Source: Lachnospiraceae bacterium AM48-27BH
GTDB taxonomy: Bacteria > Bacillota > Clostridia > Lachnospirales > Lachnospiraceae
NCBI GenBank assembly: GCA_003478355.1
Contig: QUFC01000006.1
Coordinates: 79,818-143,817 of the forward strand
Direction of reading: 5' to 3'
Length of the DNA stretch: 64,000 nucleotides
The translations under genes and the position numbers were made by a program. This document shows, one piece after another, positions 1 to 9,289 of this stretch (its first letter is position 1; each line of letters opens with the position of its first letter). The notes beneath the pieces are model-generated. The model worked only from the letters and a program-made list of their open reading frames with translations, did not search any database and had not been told where the DNA came from.

Positions 1-840
1 TTCCGTGGCCTTGCAGACACCGCATTTGAGGCATCTCCGGATGCAGCAGCAGTCAATACCTTTGGAATGGAAATGAAGATTTTTATCTTTTCCGTTGTAT
101 TTTCTCTGATTTTAGTGACGATTTTCCGTTTTGGATTCAAGGAAAACCGTAATATCGGCAAAGGCGTTACCTTCAAAAAGCCAGAAGCCTTCACCAAAGA
201 CCAGAAATTAACCCTGTCCCTGATGATGATCATGATGGTAGTTGTCCTGATCTTCCCATTATTACAGGTTCTGATGCCAGGTAATGCAGCCATCAAATAC
301 GTCAGCAGCAAAGTGGACGTAGGTCTGGTAGCCATTATTTTCGCAGTGATCGCACTGCTTCTGAAGCTGGCTCCACAGAAAGAAGCAATCGCAAGAATCC
401 CATGGAATACCATTGTGATGATCGCCGGAGCAGGTATGCTGATCGCTGTAGCCGTCGAGGCAGGTACCATCGAGGCATTATCTACCTGGATTGGTTCCAA
501 CGTACCGAAGCCATTGGTACCGATCGCATTCAGTATCGTTGGTGCGATCATGAGTTTCTTCAGCTCCACCACCGGCGTTGTAGCGCCAGCTCTGTTCCCG
601 CTGATTCCGAACCTGGCTGCTTCCGCAGGCTTAAGTGCTTCTGCTCTGTTTGCATGCACGGTCATCGGAGCTCAGTCCAGCGCAATCAGCCCGTTCTCCT
701 CCGGCGGTTCCTTAATCTTAGGTTCCACCCCACATGAAGAGGACCGGAATACTCTGTTTAACCGCCTTCTGATGGTAGCAGTGCCAATCAGCGTGATCTT
801 TGGAGCAGTTTATAATTTTGTGATCGCAATGGTGCTGTAA
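1..840 (+). CDS. SLC13/MatC-like membrane permease, 5' end outside window
   Basis: The reading frame is open from base 1, so the first Met at 67 is internal and the true start lies upstream. The visible 279 residues are almost entirely hydrophobic: helices around bases 73-130, 205-270, 310-370, 410-470, 510-570, 610-690 and 765-835. A Ser/Thr/Gly-rich re-entrant-like stretch (SSTTGVVAPAL, then SSAISPFSSGG) resembles the substrate-binding hairpins of SLC13/DASS and MatC-type carboxylate transporters. From the family one would expect uptake of a small carboxylate, but the substrate cannot be read from this half. A strong terminator follows directly, so it ends its operon. A related ion-transporter (IT) superfamily member is the main alternative. 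Confidence 0.7.
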   Translation, partial: FRGLADTAFEASPDAAAVNTFGMEMKIFIFSVVFSLILVTIFRFGFKENRNIGKGVTFKKPEAFTKDQKLTLSLMMIMMVVVLIFPLLQVLMPGNAAIKYVSSKVDVGLVAIIFAVIALLLKLAPQKEAIARIPWNTIVMIAGAGMLIAVAVEAGTIEALSTWIGSNVPKPLVPIAFSIVGAIMSFFSSTTGVVAPALFPLIPNLAASAGLSASALFACTVIGAQSSAISPFSSGGSLILGSTPHEEDRNTLFNRLLMVAVPISVIFGAVYNFVIAMVL

Positions 841-870
841 AAGAAAATAATGATTCATGTTCAGTAACAG

Positions 871-912
871 AAAACTGTCATTTCTTTGAAAAAAGGAAGT
901 GGCAGTTTTTTG
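871..912 (+). terminator. Rho-independent terminator after the permease
   Basis: AAAACTG(T)CA at 871-880 pairs with TG(G)CAGTTTT ending at 909, with a purine-rich loop and a run of T at the end. The A-tract/T-tract layout could stop transcription on both strands. Confidence 0.8.
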
Positions 913-952
913 TTCCCCTACAGAGTTTTTCATTTCCACCCCACAGAATTGC

Positions 953-981
953 TGGAAATTTCAAGAAAAATCTGGTAAAAT
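953..981 (+). promoter_or_regulatory. Possible extended -10 promoter for lemA
   Basis: TGG immediately before TAAAAT (976-981) gives an extended -10; the -35 region (TGGAAA at 953-958, 17-base spacer) is weak. The same TGGTAWAMT pattern precedes other genes in this window. It lies between a terminator and lemA. Confidence 0.4.
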
Positions 982-1030
982 AGAATCAACTTTAAATACA
1001 TACAGTAAAAAACTGTAAGAGGAGGCGCGT

Positions 1031-1597
1031 ATGAAAAAAGGATTGTTAATTGTCGGTATGATTGTGGTGCTGATTGGCGGCTTTTTGATCGGTTCTTATA
1101 ATGGATTGGCGTCCAGCAGAGAGAATATCGCAAGTGCCCAGGCAGATATTGACACGATGCTGCAGCGCCGGGCAGATCTGATCCCGAACCTGGTCAGTAC
1201 GGTGAAGAGCTTTGCTGCCCATGAGACCGAGGTTTATGACGCAGTGTTAGAGGCGCGTACCCAGCTGATGAATGCCAGCACCATGCAGGATAAGGCTGAT
1301 GCGGATGCAGCGCTGGATGCGGCACTGACCCAGTTAAATGTTGTAGTGGAGGCTTATCCGGAATTAAAGAGCGATACCACTTATGTGGGACTGATGGATG
1401 AGTTAGCTGGAAGTGAGAATCGGATCTCTACTGCGCGGAAAGATTATAACGATGTGGTTCGTTCTTACAACCAGAGAATCGTCACATTCCCGACCAGCAT
1501 TCTGGCGAATATGTTTGGCTTTACAAAGGCTGATTATTTTGAGGCAGCGGCAGGTGCAGCGACCACACCAGACGTAGGCGCGTTACTGGGCAAGTAA
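1031..1597 (+). CDS. lemA: LemA family membrane protein
   Basis: 188 residues, the usual LemA length. One N-terminal membrane helix (residues about 4-24) is followed by the family hallmark RRADLIPNLV at about 46-55 and a long helical domain (AHETEVYDAVLEAR; SENRISTARKDYNDVVRSYN) ending in FGFTKADYFEA. LemA proteins are membrane-anchored helical bundles whose biochemical role is poorly defined. They are usually paired with a TPM-domain (YgcG-like) protein. Ribosome site AGGAGGCG lies 6 bases before the ATG. The next gene keeps only the membrane and glycine-rich tail of such a partner. Confidence 0.93.
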   Translation: MKKGLLIVGMIVVLIGGFLIGSYNGLASSRENIASAQADIDTMLQRRADLIPNLVSTVKSFAAHETEVYDAVLEARTQLMNASTMQDKADADAALDAALTQLNVVVEAYPELKSDTTYVGLMDELAGSENRISTARKDYNDVVRSYNQRIVTFPTSILANMFGFTKADYFEAAAGAATTPDVGALLGK

Positions 1598-1692
1598 AAC
1601 TATGACATACTAGTTAACGATGTCTTTCCTGCAAAATCAAGCACAGAAGGATTCCGGGAGTACATTGGTATAAAAGGGGGAGGAAAGATTGC

Positions 1693-2046
1693 ATGCAAAT
1701 TCTGGGATATCTCATCGGTTTTATACTGATCCTGGCAGTGATCTTTATCCCGATCTGCCTGGTGGCATTTGGTGTTCCATTTCTTCTGGTTTTGCTGTTT
1801 CGGCTTCTGCGTGGAATTTTGTACTGTTTTTTGGATCTGTTTACGAAGAAAAAACGGATACCCGGATACTGGAAGAGGAATTTTGGACGTGAAAGTCTGA
1901 AAAATCTGGCTGGTAAATGCTGTTACTGGGCATTCCTGATCATCACCTTCTTCTTTGACAGCGATGATGATGGAGGCAGTTCCGACAGCGGCAGCTCCGG
2001 AGGTGGAGGCAGCTTTGGCGGAGGCGGTGCAGGACGAAGCTTTTAA
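1693..2046 (+). CDS. Small membrane protein with Gly/Ser-rich tail (TPM-less LemA partner)
   Basis: 117 residues. Two or three hydrophobic segments (residues about 3-25, 29-48 and 73-88) are followed by an acidic FDSDDDGG stretch and a Gly/Ser-rich tail ending GGGGAGRSF. That tail is typical of the C-terminus of the TPM/YgcG proteins that accompany LemA, but no TPM domain is present, and the 95 bases between it and lemA are too short to hold one. Ribosome site GGGGGAGG at about 1675-1682 supports this start. Either the domain was lost or this is a separate short partner class. The tail, position and orientation support a functional link to lemA; the function itself is unknown. Confidence 0.7.
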   Translation: MQILGYLIGFILILAVIFIPICLVAFGVPFLLVLLFRLLRGILYCFLDLFTKKKRIPGYWKRNFGRESLKNLAGKCCYWAFLIITFFFDSDDDGGSSDSGSSGGGGSFGGGGAGRSF

Positions 2047-2092
2047 GGCATTTTTACGTTGCAGCTTCAGCCATTTCTGGAAAAATTCCTCA

Positions 2093-2121
2093 TTGTATAA
2101 AAAGAATATTTATGGTAAACT
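2093..2121 (+). promoter_or_regulatory. Promoter for the DUF819 gene
   Basis: TTGTAT at 2093-2098, a 17-base spacer and TAAACT at 2116-2121 preceded by TGG (extended -10). Transcription would start near 2128, so the hairpin at 2122-2162 would lie at or near the very start of the transcript. Confidence 0.55.
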
Positions 2122-2162
2122 AATAACTCCTGTTTATGAAAAAATAAGCAGGAGTTATTTTT
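2122..2162 (+). terminator. Hairpin with T-run between the LemA operon and the DUF819 gene
   Basis: AATAACTCCTG at 2122-2132 pairs perfectly with CAGGAGTTATT at 2149-2159, followed by TTT. It can end the lemA operon. Because a promoter-like sequence sits just upstream, it could also act as a 5' leader hairpin for the next gene. Confidence 0.8.
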
Positions 2163-2190
2163 ACGATATTCATAAAAAGGAGACGAAAGT

Positions 2191-3366
2191 ATGATTAAAG
2201 ACGGATTTATGTATATTGCAGTGCTGATCTTTCTGGCTGCGATACTTGTAAACCTGCCGAGGATATTCAAAGGCAGAATCGCTCAGAATATTTTCAGCTT
2301 CGCCCCGCCCGTGGTTCTGATCTACATGGGAATGATGCTTTTATGCACGATGAAAATGTGGGATCTGGGGGAAACAGCAGAGGCATACAGTACACTGAAG
2401 AACCCGGTTCTCTATGCAATGTTGTTTTTAATGCTGCTGCGGTGTGATATGAAAAAGATCCTGAAGCTGGGACCGAAGATGCTGATCGGATTTTTTGCGG
2501 CAAGTATCTCCATCGGACTTGGATTTGTGGTGAGCTTTGCAGTTTTTAAGGGATCCCTGGGACAGGAGGCATGGAAAACCATGGGCGCTTTGTGTGGAAG
2601 CTGGATGGGAGGCGGCGGCAATATGCTGGCCATCCAGGCGGCGTTAAATGTCAGCGAAGATGCCATGGCGTATGCGTTGGTGATGGATTCCATCTGCGGA
2701 ACCTTTTATGTGATGTTCCTTCTGTGGGCCATTGGATTTTCCCATAAATTCAATGCCTGGACCAAAGCGGACACCAGGGCCATCGATGAGGTTGGAGCAG
2801 CTTTAGAGGAAGAGGCTAGAATCAGTACGAAACCGCTGGTATGGCAGAACATCCTGATCTTAGTGGGTGCAGGCTTCTTAGTTTCCGCAATATCCCAGGA
2901 ACTGGGCGTGCGGATCAACCAGGTACTCCCGATGTTTGACAAAGCCACCTGGACGGTGCTGGTTGTAACGGTTCTCGGTGTGGTTCTGGCTATGACGCCA
3001 TTTGGGAAACTGAAGGGAACCGAAGAAATCTCTAATGCCATGCTCTACATCGTTATCGCCCTGATCGCCTCCAGAGCCGATCTGTCCACCATGGGCAACG
3101 CCCATATCTGGCTGGCAGCGGGAATCCTGATCATCGTGATCCATGTGGCTGTGATGGTGATTCTGGCAAAAGTGCTGAAAATAGATATTTTCACCTGCGC
3201 TGTGGCATCTTTGGCGAACATTGGCGGAACTGCAACCGCTCCAGTGCTGGCGGGCGCTTACAGCAGCGCGCTGGTTCCGGTGGGAATCGTTATGGCGCTG
3301 CTGGGATACGTGATCGGAACCGGAGGGGGACTTCTGGTGGCGAATCTGATGCGGCTGCTGGGATAG
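2191..3366 (+). CDS. DUF819 family integral membrane protein (YjcL-like)
   Basis: 391 residues with about ten predicted membrane helices and the glycine-rich GSWMGGGGNMLAIQ segment (about residues 130-145) seen in DUF819/YjcL proteins; a second half repeats a similar layout (ANIGGTATAPVLAGAY near 345-360). The fold suggests a transporter, but no substrate is established for the family as far as I know. Ribosome site AAAGGAGAC lies 8 bases before the ATG. The gene stands alone between two hairpins with its own promoter-like sequence. Confidence 0.85.
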   Translation: MIKDGFMYIAVLIFLAAILVNLPRIFKGRIAQNIFSFAPPVVLIYMGMMLLCTMKMWDLGETAEAYSTLKNPVLYAMLFLMLLRCDMKKILKLGPKMLIGFFAASISIGLGFVVSFAVFKGSLGQEAWKTMGALCGSWMGGGGNMLAIQAALNVSEDAMAYALVMDSICGTFYVMFLLWAIGFSHKFNAWTKADTRAIDEVGAALEEEARISTKPLVWQNILILVGAGFLVSAISQELGVRINQVLPMFDKATWTVLVVTVLGVVLAMTPFGKLKGTEEISNAMLYIVIALIASRADLSTMGNAHIWLAAGILIIVIHVAVMVILAKVLKIDIFTCAVASLANIGGTATAPVLAGAYSSALVPVGIVMALLGYVIGTGGGLLVANLMRLLG

Positions 3367-3414
3367 GAAAACGCAATCGCATGGTGGCGAAAACAATACA
3401 ATGATAAGAATACG

Positions 3415-3453
3415 AAAAAAGGCAGTGGATGAATGAAAATTCACTGCCTTTTT
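3415..3453 (+). terminator. Rho-independent terminator after the DUF819 gene
   Basis: GGCAGTG (3421-3427) pairs with CACTGCC (3442-3448); a six-A run precedes and a five-T run follows. Confidence 0.9.
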
Positions 3454-3466
3454 GTATGAAATCTGA

Positions 3467-3495
3467 TGGTTTACCAGGTAAAAAAATGGTATACT
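3467..3495 (+). promoter_or_regulatory. Possible promoter of the two-component system
   Basis: Extended -10 TGGTATACT (TATACT at 3490-3495) with a weak -35 (TGGTTT at 3467-3472, 17-base spacing), about 50 bases before the sensor kinase start. Confidence 0.45.
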
Positions 3496-3544
3496 TTCTA
3501 TAAAAAGGTAGACTGGTTAACAAATTATCGGAGGAAACTGCAGC

Positions 3545-5286
3545 ATGAAACCATATTCCCTCAAAGAAAAAATCGTGAGAAGCCATTCCCTGATTATTGC
3601 TGGAATTTTAATTGTGTTGGAATTGGTGGTCTTTTTGATTGTGTCAAGAATCCAGCTTGTGGACGCAGCAAAACTAAATCAGACATTGATCCAGACCATG
3701 GGTGCCGGATTTGATAACAGTGTAAAGGCGTTTCGTGGACAGATGAATTTTATTACTATGAGCGATGAACTGCAATCGGAATTGCGAAAACATCCCCAGG
3801 ATGAAACGAGACAGCTATTGCGTAAAAGCAGTCTGCAGAGCGCAATTGTCATGAATACATTGGTTATTAATGAGTTGGATGCTGCTTATTTGTATGAGAA
3901 AGACCGTTCTCTCGCAGTGTATTGGCAGAAAAGGCCGACAACCAGCGATACCTATCCGTTATTTGCGGAAATGCCGGGGCTAATTTATCCAGATAATGGA
4001 GCGGTTGCCATGAATCTTTATGAAGAACAATTGGTTTTTCCAGAAAAATATTGGATCTGACAGATCGTGAGCCTTTGGGGTATTGTGCTTTGGTATATGA
4101 AAAGGACAAATTAGAGGCATTGTTGGATCTGATAACACCGGACAGCAATCGTCTGGTGGCATTGGTAGCGCCGGATGGAAGAATTGCTTCTAGCAACCAG
4201 AATCATGATGAGGTCTTGTGGAAAATCTTGGGAGAGTTAAAGGAACATGGAGATGAGACTGGAGAATTAGTCTGGGAATGGAGTGGCAGAGAGCGGGTCT
4301 TAGTTTCGTCTTACGAAACAAAAGTGGATAAGTGGCATCTTGTGTGTCTGGTAAGAAGCAGGCATCTGTTAACGTCCGTCCATGTCACTGCCGGAGCAAT
4401 CTTTTTCATCGGAATACTTGGAATTATCGTAGGAACTATAATAGAACAGAGAGTAGCAAACAGGATGGTTTCACCGATTACAGAGTTGATACAGCAGGTA
4501 AGAAGGATCGAAAAAGAAGATTATTCCATGCGCAATGAGGTTCATACGGCAGATGAACTGGAGGTTCTTGGACACAGCGTCAATCACATGAGTGACCGGA
4601 TTAATGTACTGGTGAACCAGGTATTAAAACAGGAAATTGGTTATCGTGATATGCAGCTGCAGGCTCTTCAGGCGCAGATCAATCCGCATTTTTTGTATAA
4701 TACCTTGGAGTGTATTAATTCACTGGCCCAGCAGGGAAGAAAAGAAGAAGTCCGAGAAGTGACTGTGGCATTTTCTAATGTGACGAAGTCTTTGTTAAAA
4801 GAATCACGGGAAGTCATGGTAAAGGAAGAACTGAATTTTGTAAAAGACTTTTTGAAAATTTATCAGATCATGCTGGGAGATAAACTAAGCTATCAGATTG
4901 AGGTACAGGAGGACTTGGAGACATTCCGGATTCCGCGGATGACGATTCAGCCATTGGTGGAGAATGCGGTGCTTCATGGAATCAAGCCATGTACTTGGGA
5001 TGGAAATGTATCGGTTAGCGTCGTTTCTGTGAAAAAGGGCGTTTTGATATCTGTAAATGATGACGGATTGGGAATGGAGCAGGAACAGCTGGGTACGATA
5101 CGGGAATATTTGGAAAATCCGGATGGAGATATAAAGAAGGATGGAATTGGTGTGGGAATGAAAAATGTGATTCAACGCTTGTATCTCTATTATGGAAAGA
5201 ATGTTGAAATTCATATATCGAGTATTCCAGACATGGGAACAACGATTGATTGTATTTTATCGGTAAAAACGGAAGATATAATGTAG
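3545..5286 (+). CDS. YesM-type sensor histidine kinase (frameshifted in this sequence)
   Basis: Membrane sensor kinase of the sugar-responsive YesM/YesN class. Read across one break it is about 581 residues, normal for the family: membrane helix at 17-37, extracytoplasmic sensor region, second helix near 280-303, HAMP linker, the kinase box QINPHFLYNTL with the phospho-accepting His near residue 380, then the ATP-binding N-box PLVENAVLHG and a GxGxG region (GIGVGMKN). The frame breaks at the five-A run 4044-4048: restoring one A joins ...FPEK to ILDLTDREPLGY without a gap. Ribosome site GGAGGAAACTGCAGC precedes the ATG. It is adjacent to its regulator and upstream of a sugar importer, which it probably controls. 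The frameshift is likely a sequencing error. Confidence 0.85.
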
Positions 5287-5300
5287 GAAAAGGGATGGAT

Positions 5301-6848
5301 ATGTTTAAGATCGTATTATTGGATGATGAACGATTGATTCTTCAAAGCTTGAAGGAGATTATTCCGTGGGAGAAAATAGGGTGTGTCTGTGTTGGTGAAG
5401 CAGAAGATGGAAACAAGGGAATTGAATTGATTGAGAAATACTGTCCAGATATTGTGATATCGGATATTGTAATGCCAGGGAAAACGGGATTAGAAATTGC
5501 GGAGTATTGCCGGAACAAAGTTGGCTGCAAGACCATTATTATTTCAGCATACAGTGATTTTTCTTATGCACAGAAAGCGATGAAGTATGGGGTAAGGCAC
5601 TATGTATTGAAACCGATATCCACAGAAAATCTGTTAAAAGCCATAGAAGAGTGCATAAATGATATCGAAAAAGAGAGAGAAGTCAATGATGCACATGGAA
5701 AATTGCCTCAGGATGTGCAGAAATTAGCGGTTTCCAGTCTTCTGTTCCGAATTGCATGTTATGGACATAGCTTGTCTGAGACTGAGAGAGATTTAATTTT
5801 GAATCTTACAGATTTTCGCCAGGGAGTGGTTGTAGCGGTAAAATTTTTGGATATTCGGGTGTCTTCCCAATCAGCCAAAAATCTTTTGGCAGAAGGAGCA
5901 TATGAAGTGAAACGGTGTTTGGAACAGTATGGGTTTAGCACCAATTGGGGAAATTCAGATACGATGCTGATTTTTCTGTGCTTTATTCCGGATCTTCAGA
6001 AGCGAGAAGAAACAAGACAGGAATTACTGGAAGTTTTGAATACCTGTCTTGCGGGATTGGATGAAAGGTATGGAATGCCGATTGCAACAGTCAGTGATTG
6101 CTTTAGAGATCTGTCCGATGTACATGAGCGGTATGAGCAATGTCAAAAATGGTTGGAAAAAGCATTTTTTTGTAAAAAACGGGGAGTGATTGCCAGAGAA
6201 ACGGTATCATCCATTTGCATTTATGAGCCAGATAAAGAGCGGCTTTTGCATTATGTGCGGCATGGAAATACAACGGAAATGAAAGGAGAATTTGAAAAAT
6301 GGAAGAGATGGATTTCCCATTTGAATACACGTCAGGAAGCGATGAATGCTTTCCGAGAACTTTATCGGAATGCAACGATTTCAGCGACGCAGATCGGTAT
6401 GAGTGAAAAGCCTTCCGTAGAGACAGGAGGAATTTTACCGCAATTTGAGAGCTGTCAGACGATCATTGGGCGGATGGAAAACTATTTAAACATGATCTGC
6501 GAGTATGCGGAAAGTAACCAATCAGTTGTGGGAAAGATCAAGACGATTGTGGAAAGAGAATATGTGAATGAAGATTTTAGCCTGACGACGATTGCAGATC
6601 AGTTGGATATGAATGCTTCTTATATCAGCAGGCTTTTTAAAGAAAAATTCCAGGAAAATTTCTCCAATTATGTATTAAGAAGGCGTATCGATCAGGCAAA
6701 ATTACTACTGACCACAACAGGAGTGAAAAACCAGGAGATTGCCAGTCAATGTGGATTTTCGGACAGCCACTATTTTGAACGGGTGTTCAAGAGAGAGACT
6801 GGTTTTTCCTTAAAACAGTATCGGGAACAATTTTATAAAAACAAATGA
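5301..6848 (+). CDS. YesN-type response regulator, AraC family output domain
   Basis: N-terminal receiver domain with acidic pocket D8/D9, phosphorylation site D55 (ISDIVMPG) and the conserved Lys near 104 (LKPIS). A long middle region follows, then a C-terminal AraC double helix-turn-helix (YISRLFKEKF ... SDSHYFERVFKRETG). About 516 residues, usual for YesN proteins. Start at 5301 is preferred because GGAAAAGGG ends six bases upstream; an ATG at 5295 adds only Met-Asp, and the longer frame upstream lies inside the kinase gene. The pair with the kinase predicts activation of the transporter and enzyme genes that follow. Confidence 0.9.
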   Translation: MFKIVLLDDERLILQSLKEIIPWEKIGCVCVGEAEDGNKGIELIEKYCPDIVISDIVMPGKTGLEIAEYCRNKVGCKTIIISAYSDFSYAQKAMKYGVRHYVLKPISTENLLKAIEECINDIEKEREVNDAHGKLPQDVQKLAVSSLLFRIACYGHSLSETERDLILNLTDFRQGVVVAVKFLDIRVSSQSAKNLLAEGAYEVKRCLEQYGFSTNWGNSDTMLIFLCFIPDLQKREETRQELLEVLNTCLAGLDERYGMPIATVSDCFRDLSDVHERYEQCQKWLEKAFFCKKRGVIARETVSSICIYEPDKERLLHYVRHGNTTEMKGEFEKWKRWISHLNTRQEAMNAFRELYRNATISATQIGMSEKPSVETGGILPQFESCQTIIGRMENYLNMICEYAESNQSVVGKIKTIVEREYVNEDFSLTTIADQLDMNASYISRLFKEKFQENFSNYVLRRRIDQAKLLLTTTGVKNQEIASQCGFSDSHYFERVFKRETGFSLKQYREQFYKNK

Positions 6849-6855
6849 TGATATT

Positions 6856-6909
6856 AAAAAACAGTGTAAAAATTTTATCTGTAAAGGTAAGAATTTTGCA
6901 CTGTTTTTT
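6856..6909 (+). terminator. Hairpin terminator after the response regulator
   Basis: AAAAAACAGTG (6856-6866) pairs with CACTGTTTTTT (6899-6909), and the stem extends inward (TAAAAATT with AATTTTG). It separates the regulator genes from the transporter operon. A TATAAT at 6925-6930 just after it is the likely -10 of the next operon, with no good -35. Confidence 0.8.
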
Positions 6910-6976
6910 GATTTTGGCGATGTTTATAATAAAAACATAAGAAATCTACGTGGAACACAAAAGAAGGGAGAAAAGA

Positions 6977-8309
6977 ATGAAAAAAAGAAGCATTAGTATC
7001 ATGATGAGTTTAACAGTTATGGCGTCATTGCTGGCTGGCTGTGGAAATGGGGGAAGCGGTACTACTGTGACAGAAGCAGCAAAGACAGAAGGAACCAAGG
7101 CAGAGGCAGCTGTTGATCAGAAAAAAGAAGATAGCGGAGCTCCAACAGAAGAGAAAACTTTAGAGTTATGTGGTTTGCAGATGGGGATGAACCACAGCTA
7201 TGCGTAAGGTGCTGGATCGATATGAGGAATCCCATCCAGGTATCAAAGTTGAATTAGTAGAAGTACCATATGCGGATTTGAATGAAAAACTGATGATGGC
7301 AATCACTGGTGGTGAAGCTCCAGCATTAGCGAGAGTTACGGGTTCTGTGCTATTTAAGGATGTTGCACTGGATCTGACAGATGCGTTAGGCGGAGTGGAT
7401 ACATTTTTCGCAGATTATCCGGAATCTATGAAATCCAACAGCAGTATTATTCTGGATGGCAAAATCCATGCAATTCCAGCAGAGGCTTCCATTACCGGAT
7501 TGATCTATAACAAGACAGCTTTTGAAAAAGCAGGAGTTAGTGTTCCAGAAAGTGCTGATCAGTGCTGGACATGGGAAGAGTTTAATGCGGCACTGAAGAA
7601 AGTTGTGGAAGGCAGCGATGTACGTTATGGTTTAGCATTGGATGCGACTTCCCAGAGATGGTCCAACATTTTGTATGAATTTGGCGGACATTTCTTAGAA
7701 GACGGACAGCCAGTATTTACCTCTGAGGAAGCAAAAAAGGCATTGGAATTTACAAAAGCAAGTTTTGATGATGGAACCTGGGTCAAATCCATCTGGCTTG
7801 GCGGCGAAGACGCAACCAACTTATTTGTATCTGGTCAGGCAGCAGCACATATTGGCGGATCCTGGAAAATTGCAGCATATAATAATGACATTAAGGATTT
7901 TGAGTGGGGAGTAACGTATCTTCCATATGAGACCACTCATGGAAACTGTAGCGGTTACAAACAATTTATGGGATTCCAGGGAAGTGGATATGAAGAAGAA
8001 ACGAAAGAACTTCTGGCATATTTAGCATCTGCAGAAGCTGCCTCTTATTATACAGATTCCTTATACATCAGCCCACGTCTAGATGGCGCAAATCTGGAGT
8101 ATGCATTTGGAAGTGAAGAGTTTGCGACCTTAAATGAGGATGCAGCAATGGCAACACCATTATCTACTTTAGATTGGGAGTACGCAAACTTCTCCAGTGC
8201 ATACAATACTGTGATTATTAACGCAGTGAAAGAATATATCGCAGGTAATATTTCTGTAGAAGACTGTATGGCAGAAATTGACGGTGCAGCGGAAAATCTT
8301 TCCAAATAA
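6977..8309 (+). CDS. Sugar ABC transporter substrate-binding lipoprotein (two frameshifts)
   Basis: Extracellular solute-binding protein of the CUT1 (family 1) class. Start at 6977 with GGGAGAAAAG upstream; signal peptide with lipobox LLAGC (Cys22), then a Ser/Ala/Glu linker. The mature domain begins LEL-WWFADGDEP-, typical of family 1 sugar binders, but the frame is lost twice: a missing G near 7170 (TGG TGG read as TG TGG) and another near 7197 (CAG GCT read as CAG CT). With both restored the protein runs continuously into MRKVLDRYEESHPGI and on to the stop, about 445 residues. It presents oligosaccharide to the two permeases that follow; no ATPase is present, so a shared MsmK-like ATPase elsewhere is expected. 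Confidence 0.85.
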
Positions 8310-8320
8310 ATAGGATTGGC

Positions 8321-8349
8321 GTAAGAGCAGGGGATTTACCTGCTCTTAC
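8321..8349 (+). other. Intercistronic hairpin between lipoprotein and permease genes
   Basis: GTAAGAGCAGG (8321-8331) pairs with CCTGCTCTTAC (8339-8349), followed by CTTTAG. Probably a partial terminator or 3' stabiliser that raises the binding-protein mRNA over that of the permeases. Confidence 0.75.
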
Positions 8350-8368
8350 CTTTAGTAGGAGGTGTCGG

Positions 8369-9289
8369 GTGAATATGAAAAATAAGAAGAGCTCTTCAGG
8401 AAATAAAAGACGAGGAGTGAAATCACTGCAGCAAACAATCTTTCCATATTTTTTGATTGCGCCGAATACATTGATTTTTCTTTGTTTTATCATCATTCCT
8501 GCGATTTACGGCGTTTATTATTCACTGACAGAGTGGCAGGGAGTAGGAACACCTGTTTTTGTGGGAATAGCGAATTATCAAAAGGCATTTCATGATGCGA
8601 AATTTTGGCAGTCGTTTGGAAGAACGGTGAAATATGCATTGATTTCATTACCGTTGATTATGCTGATCTCCCTATTATTAGCGAACTTAATGATTCAAGA
8701 TATTCCTGGAAAGGGATTTTTTCGGGCGGTTATTTATTGGCCAGCAATGATTTCTTTTATCGTAACCGGTGTAGCTTTTAAGTTTATCTTTGGAGACGCA
8801 ACAGGAATTATCAATTATCTTCTGGAATTAATGGGAAAAAACAGTGTTGAGTGGCTGATGGATGGAAAACATGCGTTTGCGGTTGTGATCATTGCAACCA
8901 TATGGAGCTGTGCTGGTTATTATATGATTATGTTTATGTCAGGACTGCAAAGCATTCCGATTTCGTATTATGAAGCGGCCCGGATTGATGGAGCCAATGT
9001 ATTTCAGAGATTTGTTCTGATTACGCTACCATTGATTCGTCCTACTACTTTTTTAGTTATGATTTTAGGATTCTTAGGATTATTCAAGGCCTATGGAATG
9101 GTGATTTCCTTGACAGGAGGCGGACCTGCCAGCGCAACAAAATTTGTGGTCCAGTATGTATATGAAAAAGCATTTCAGGAATATTCCATGGGATACGCCT
9201 GTACCTTGTCGATCATGCTGATGGTAATTCTGGCAACGTTTACCATTTTGCAGTTTAAGGTTAGCAAAGGAGGAGTAATCGATGACTAG
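8369..9289 (+). CDS. Sugar ABC transporter permease (CUT1, MalF-like)
   Basis: 306 residues, six predicted membrane helices, and the cytoplasmic EAA loop YYEAARIDGANVFQRF near 200-215 that contacts the ATPase. I choose the GTG start at 8369 because AGGAGG (8357-8362) is six bases upstream of it; the ATG at 8375 would be twelve away. It overlaps the next permease by 8 bases, showing translational coupling. Partner of the preceding lipoprotein. Confidence 0.9.
   Translation: MNMKNKKSSSGNKRRGVKSLQQTIFPYFLIAPNTLIFLCFIIIPAIYGVYYSLTEWQGVGTPVFVGIANYQKAFHDAKFWQSFGRTVKYALISLPLIMLISLLLANLMIQDIPGKGFFRAVIYWPAMISFIVTGVAFKFIFGDATGIINYLLELMGKNSVEWLMDGKHAFAVVIIATIWSCAGYYMIMFMSGLQSIPISYYEAARIDGANVFQRFVLITLPLIRPTTFLVMILGFLGLFKAYGMVISLTGGGPASATKFVVQYVYEKAFQEYSMGYACTLSIMLMVILATFTILQFKVSKGGVIDD

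Noticed and set aside
2878..3444. Reverse-strand frame of 188 codons opposite the DUF819 gene
   Set aside because: His/Gln/Asn-rich antisense shadow with no ribosome site.
6902..6930. Full promoter for the locus-1 transport operon
   Set aside because: The -10 TATAAT is good but the -35 (TGTTTT) lies within the terminator T-run; I note only the -10.
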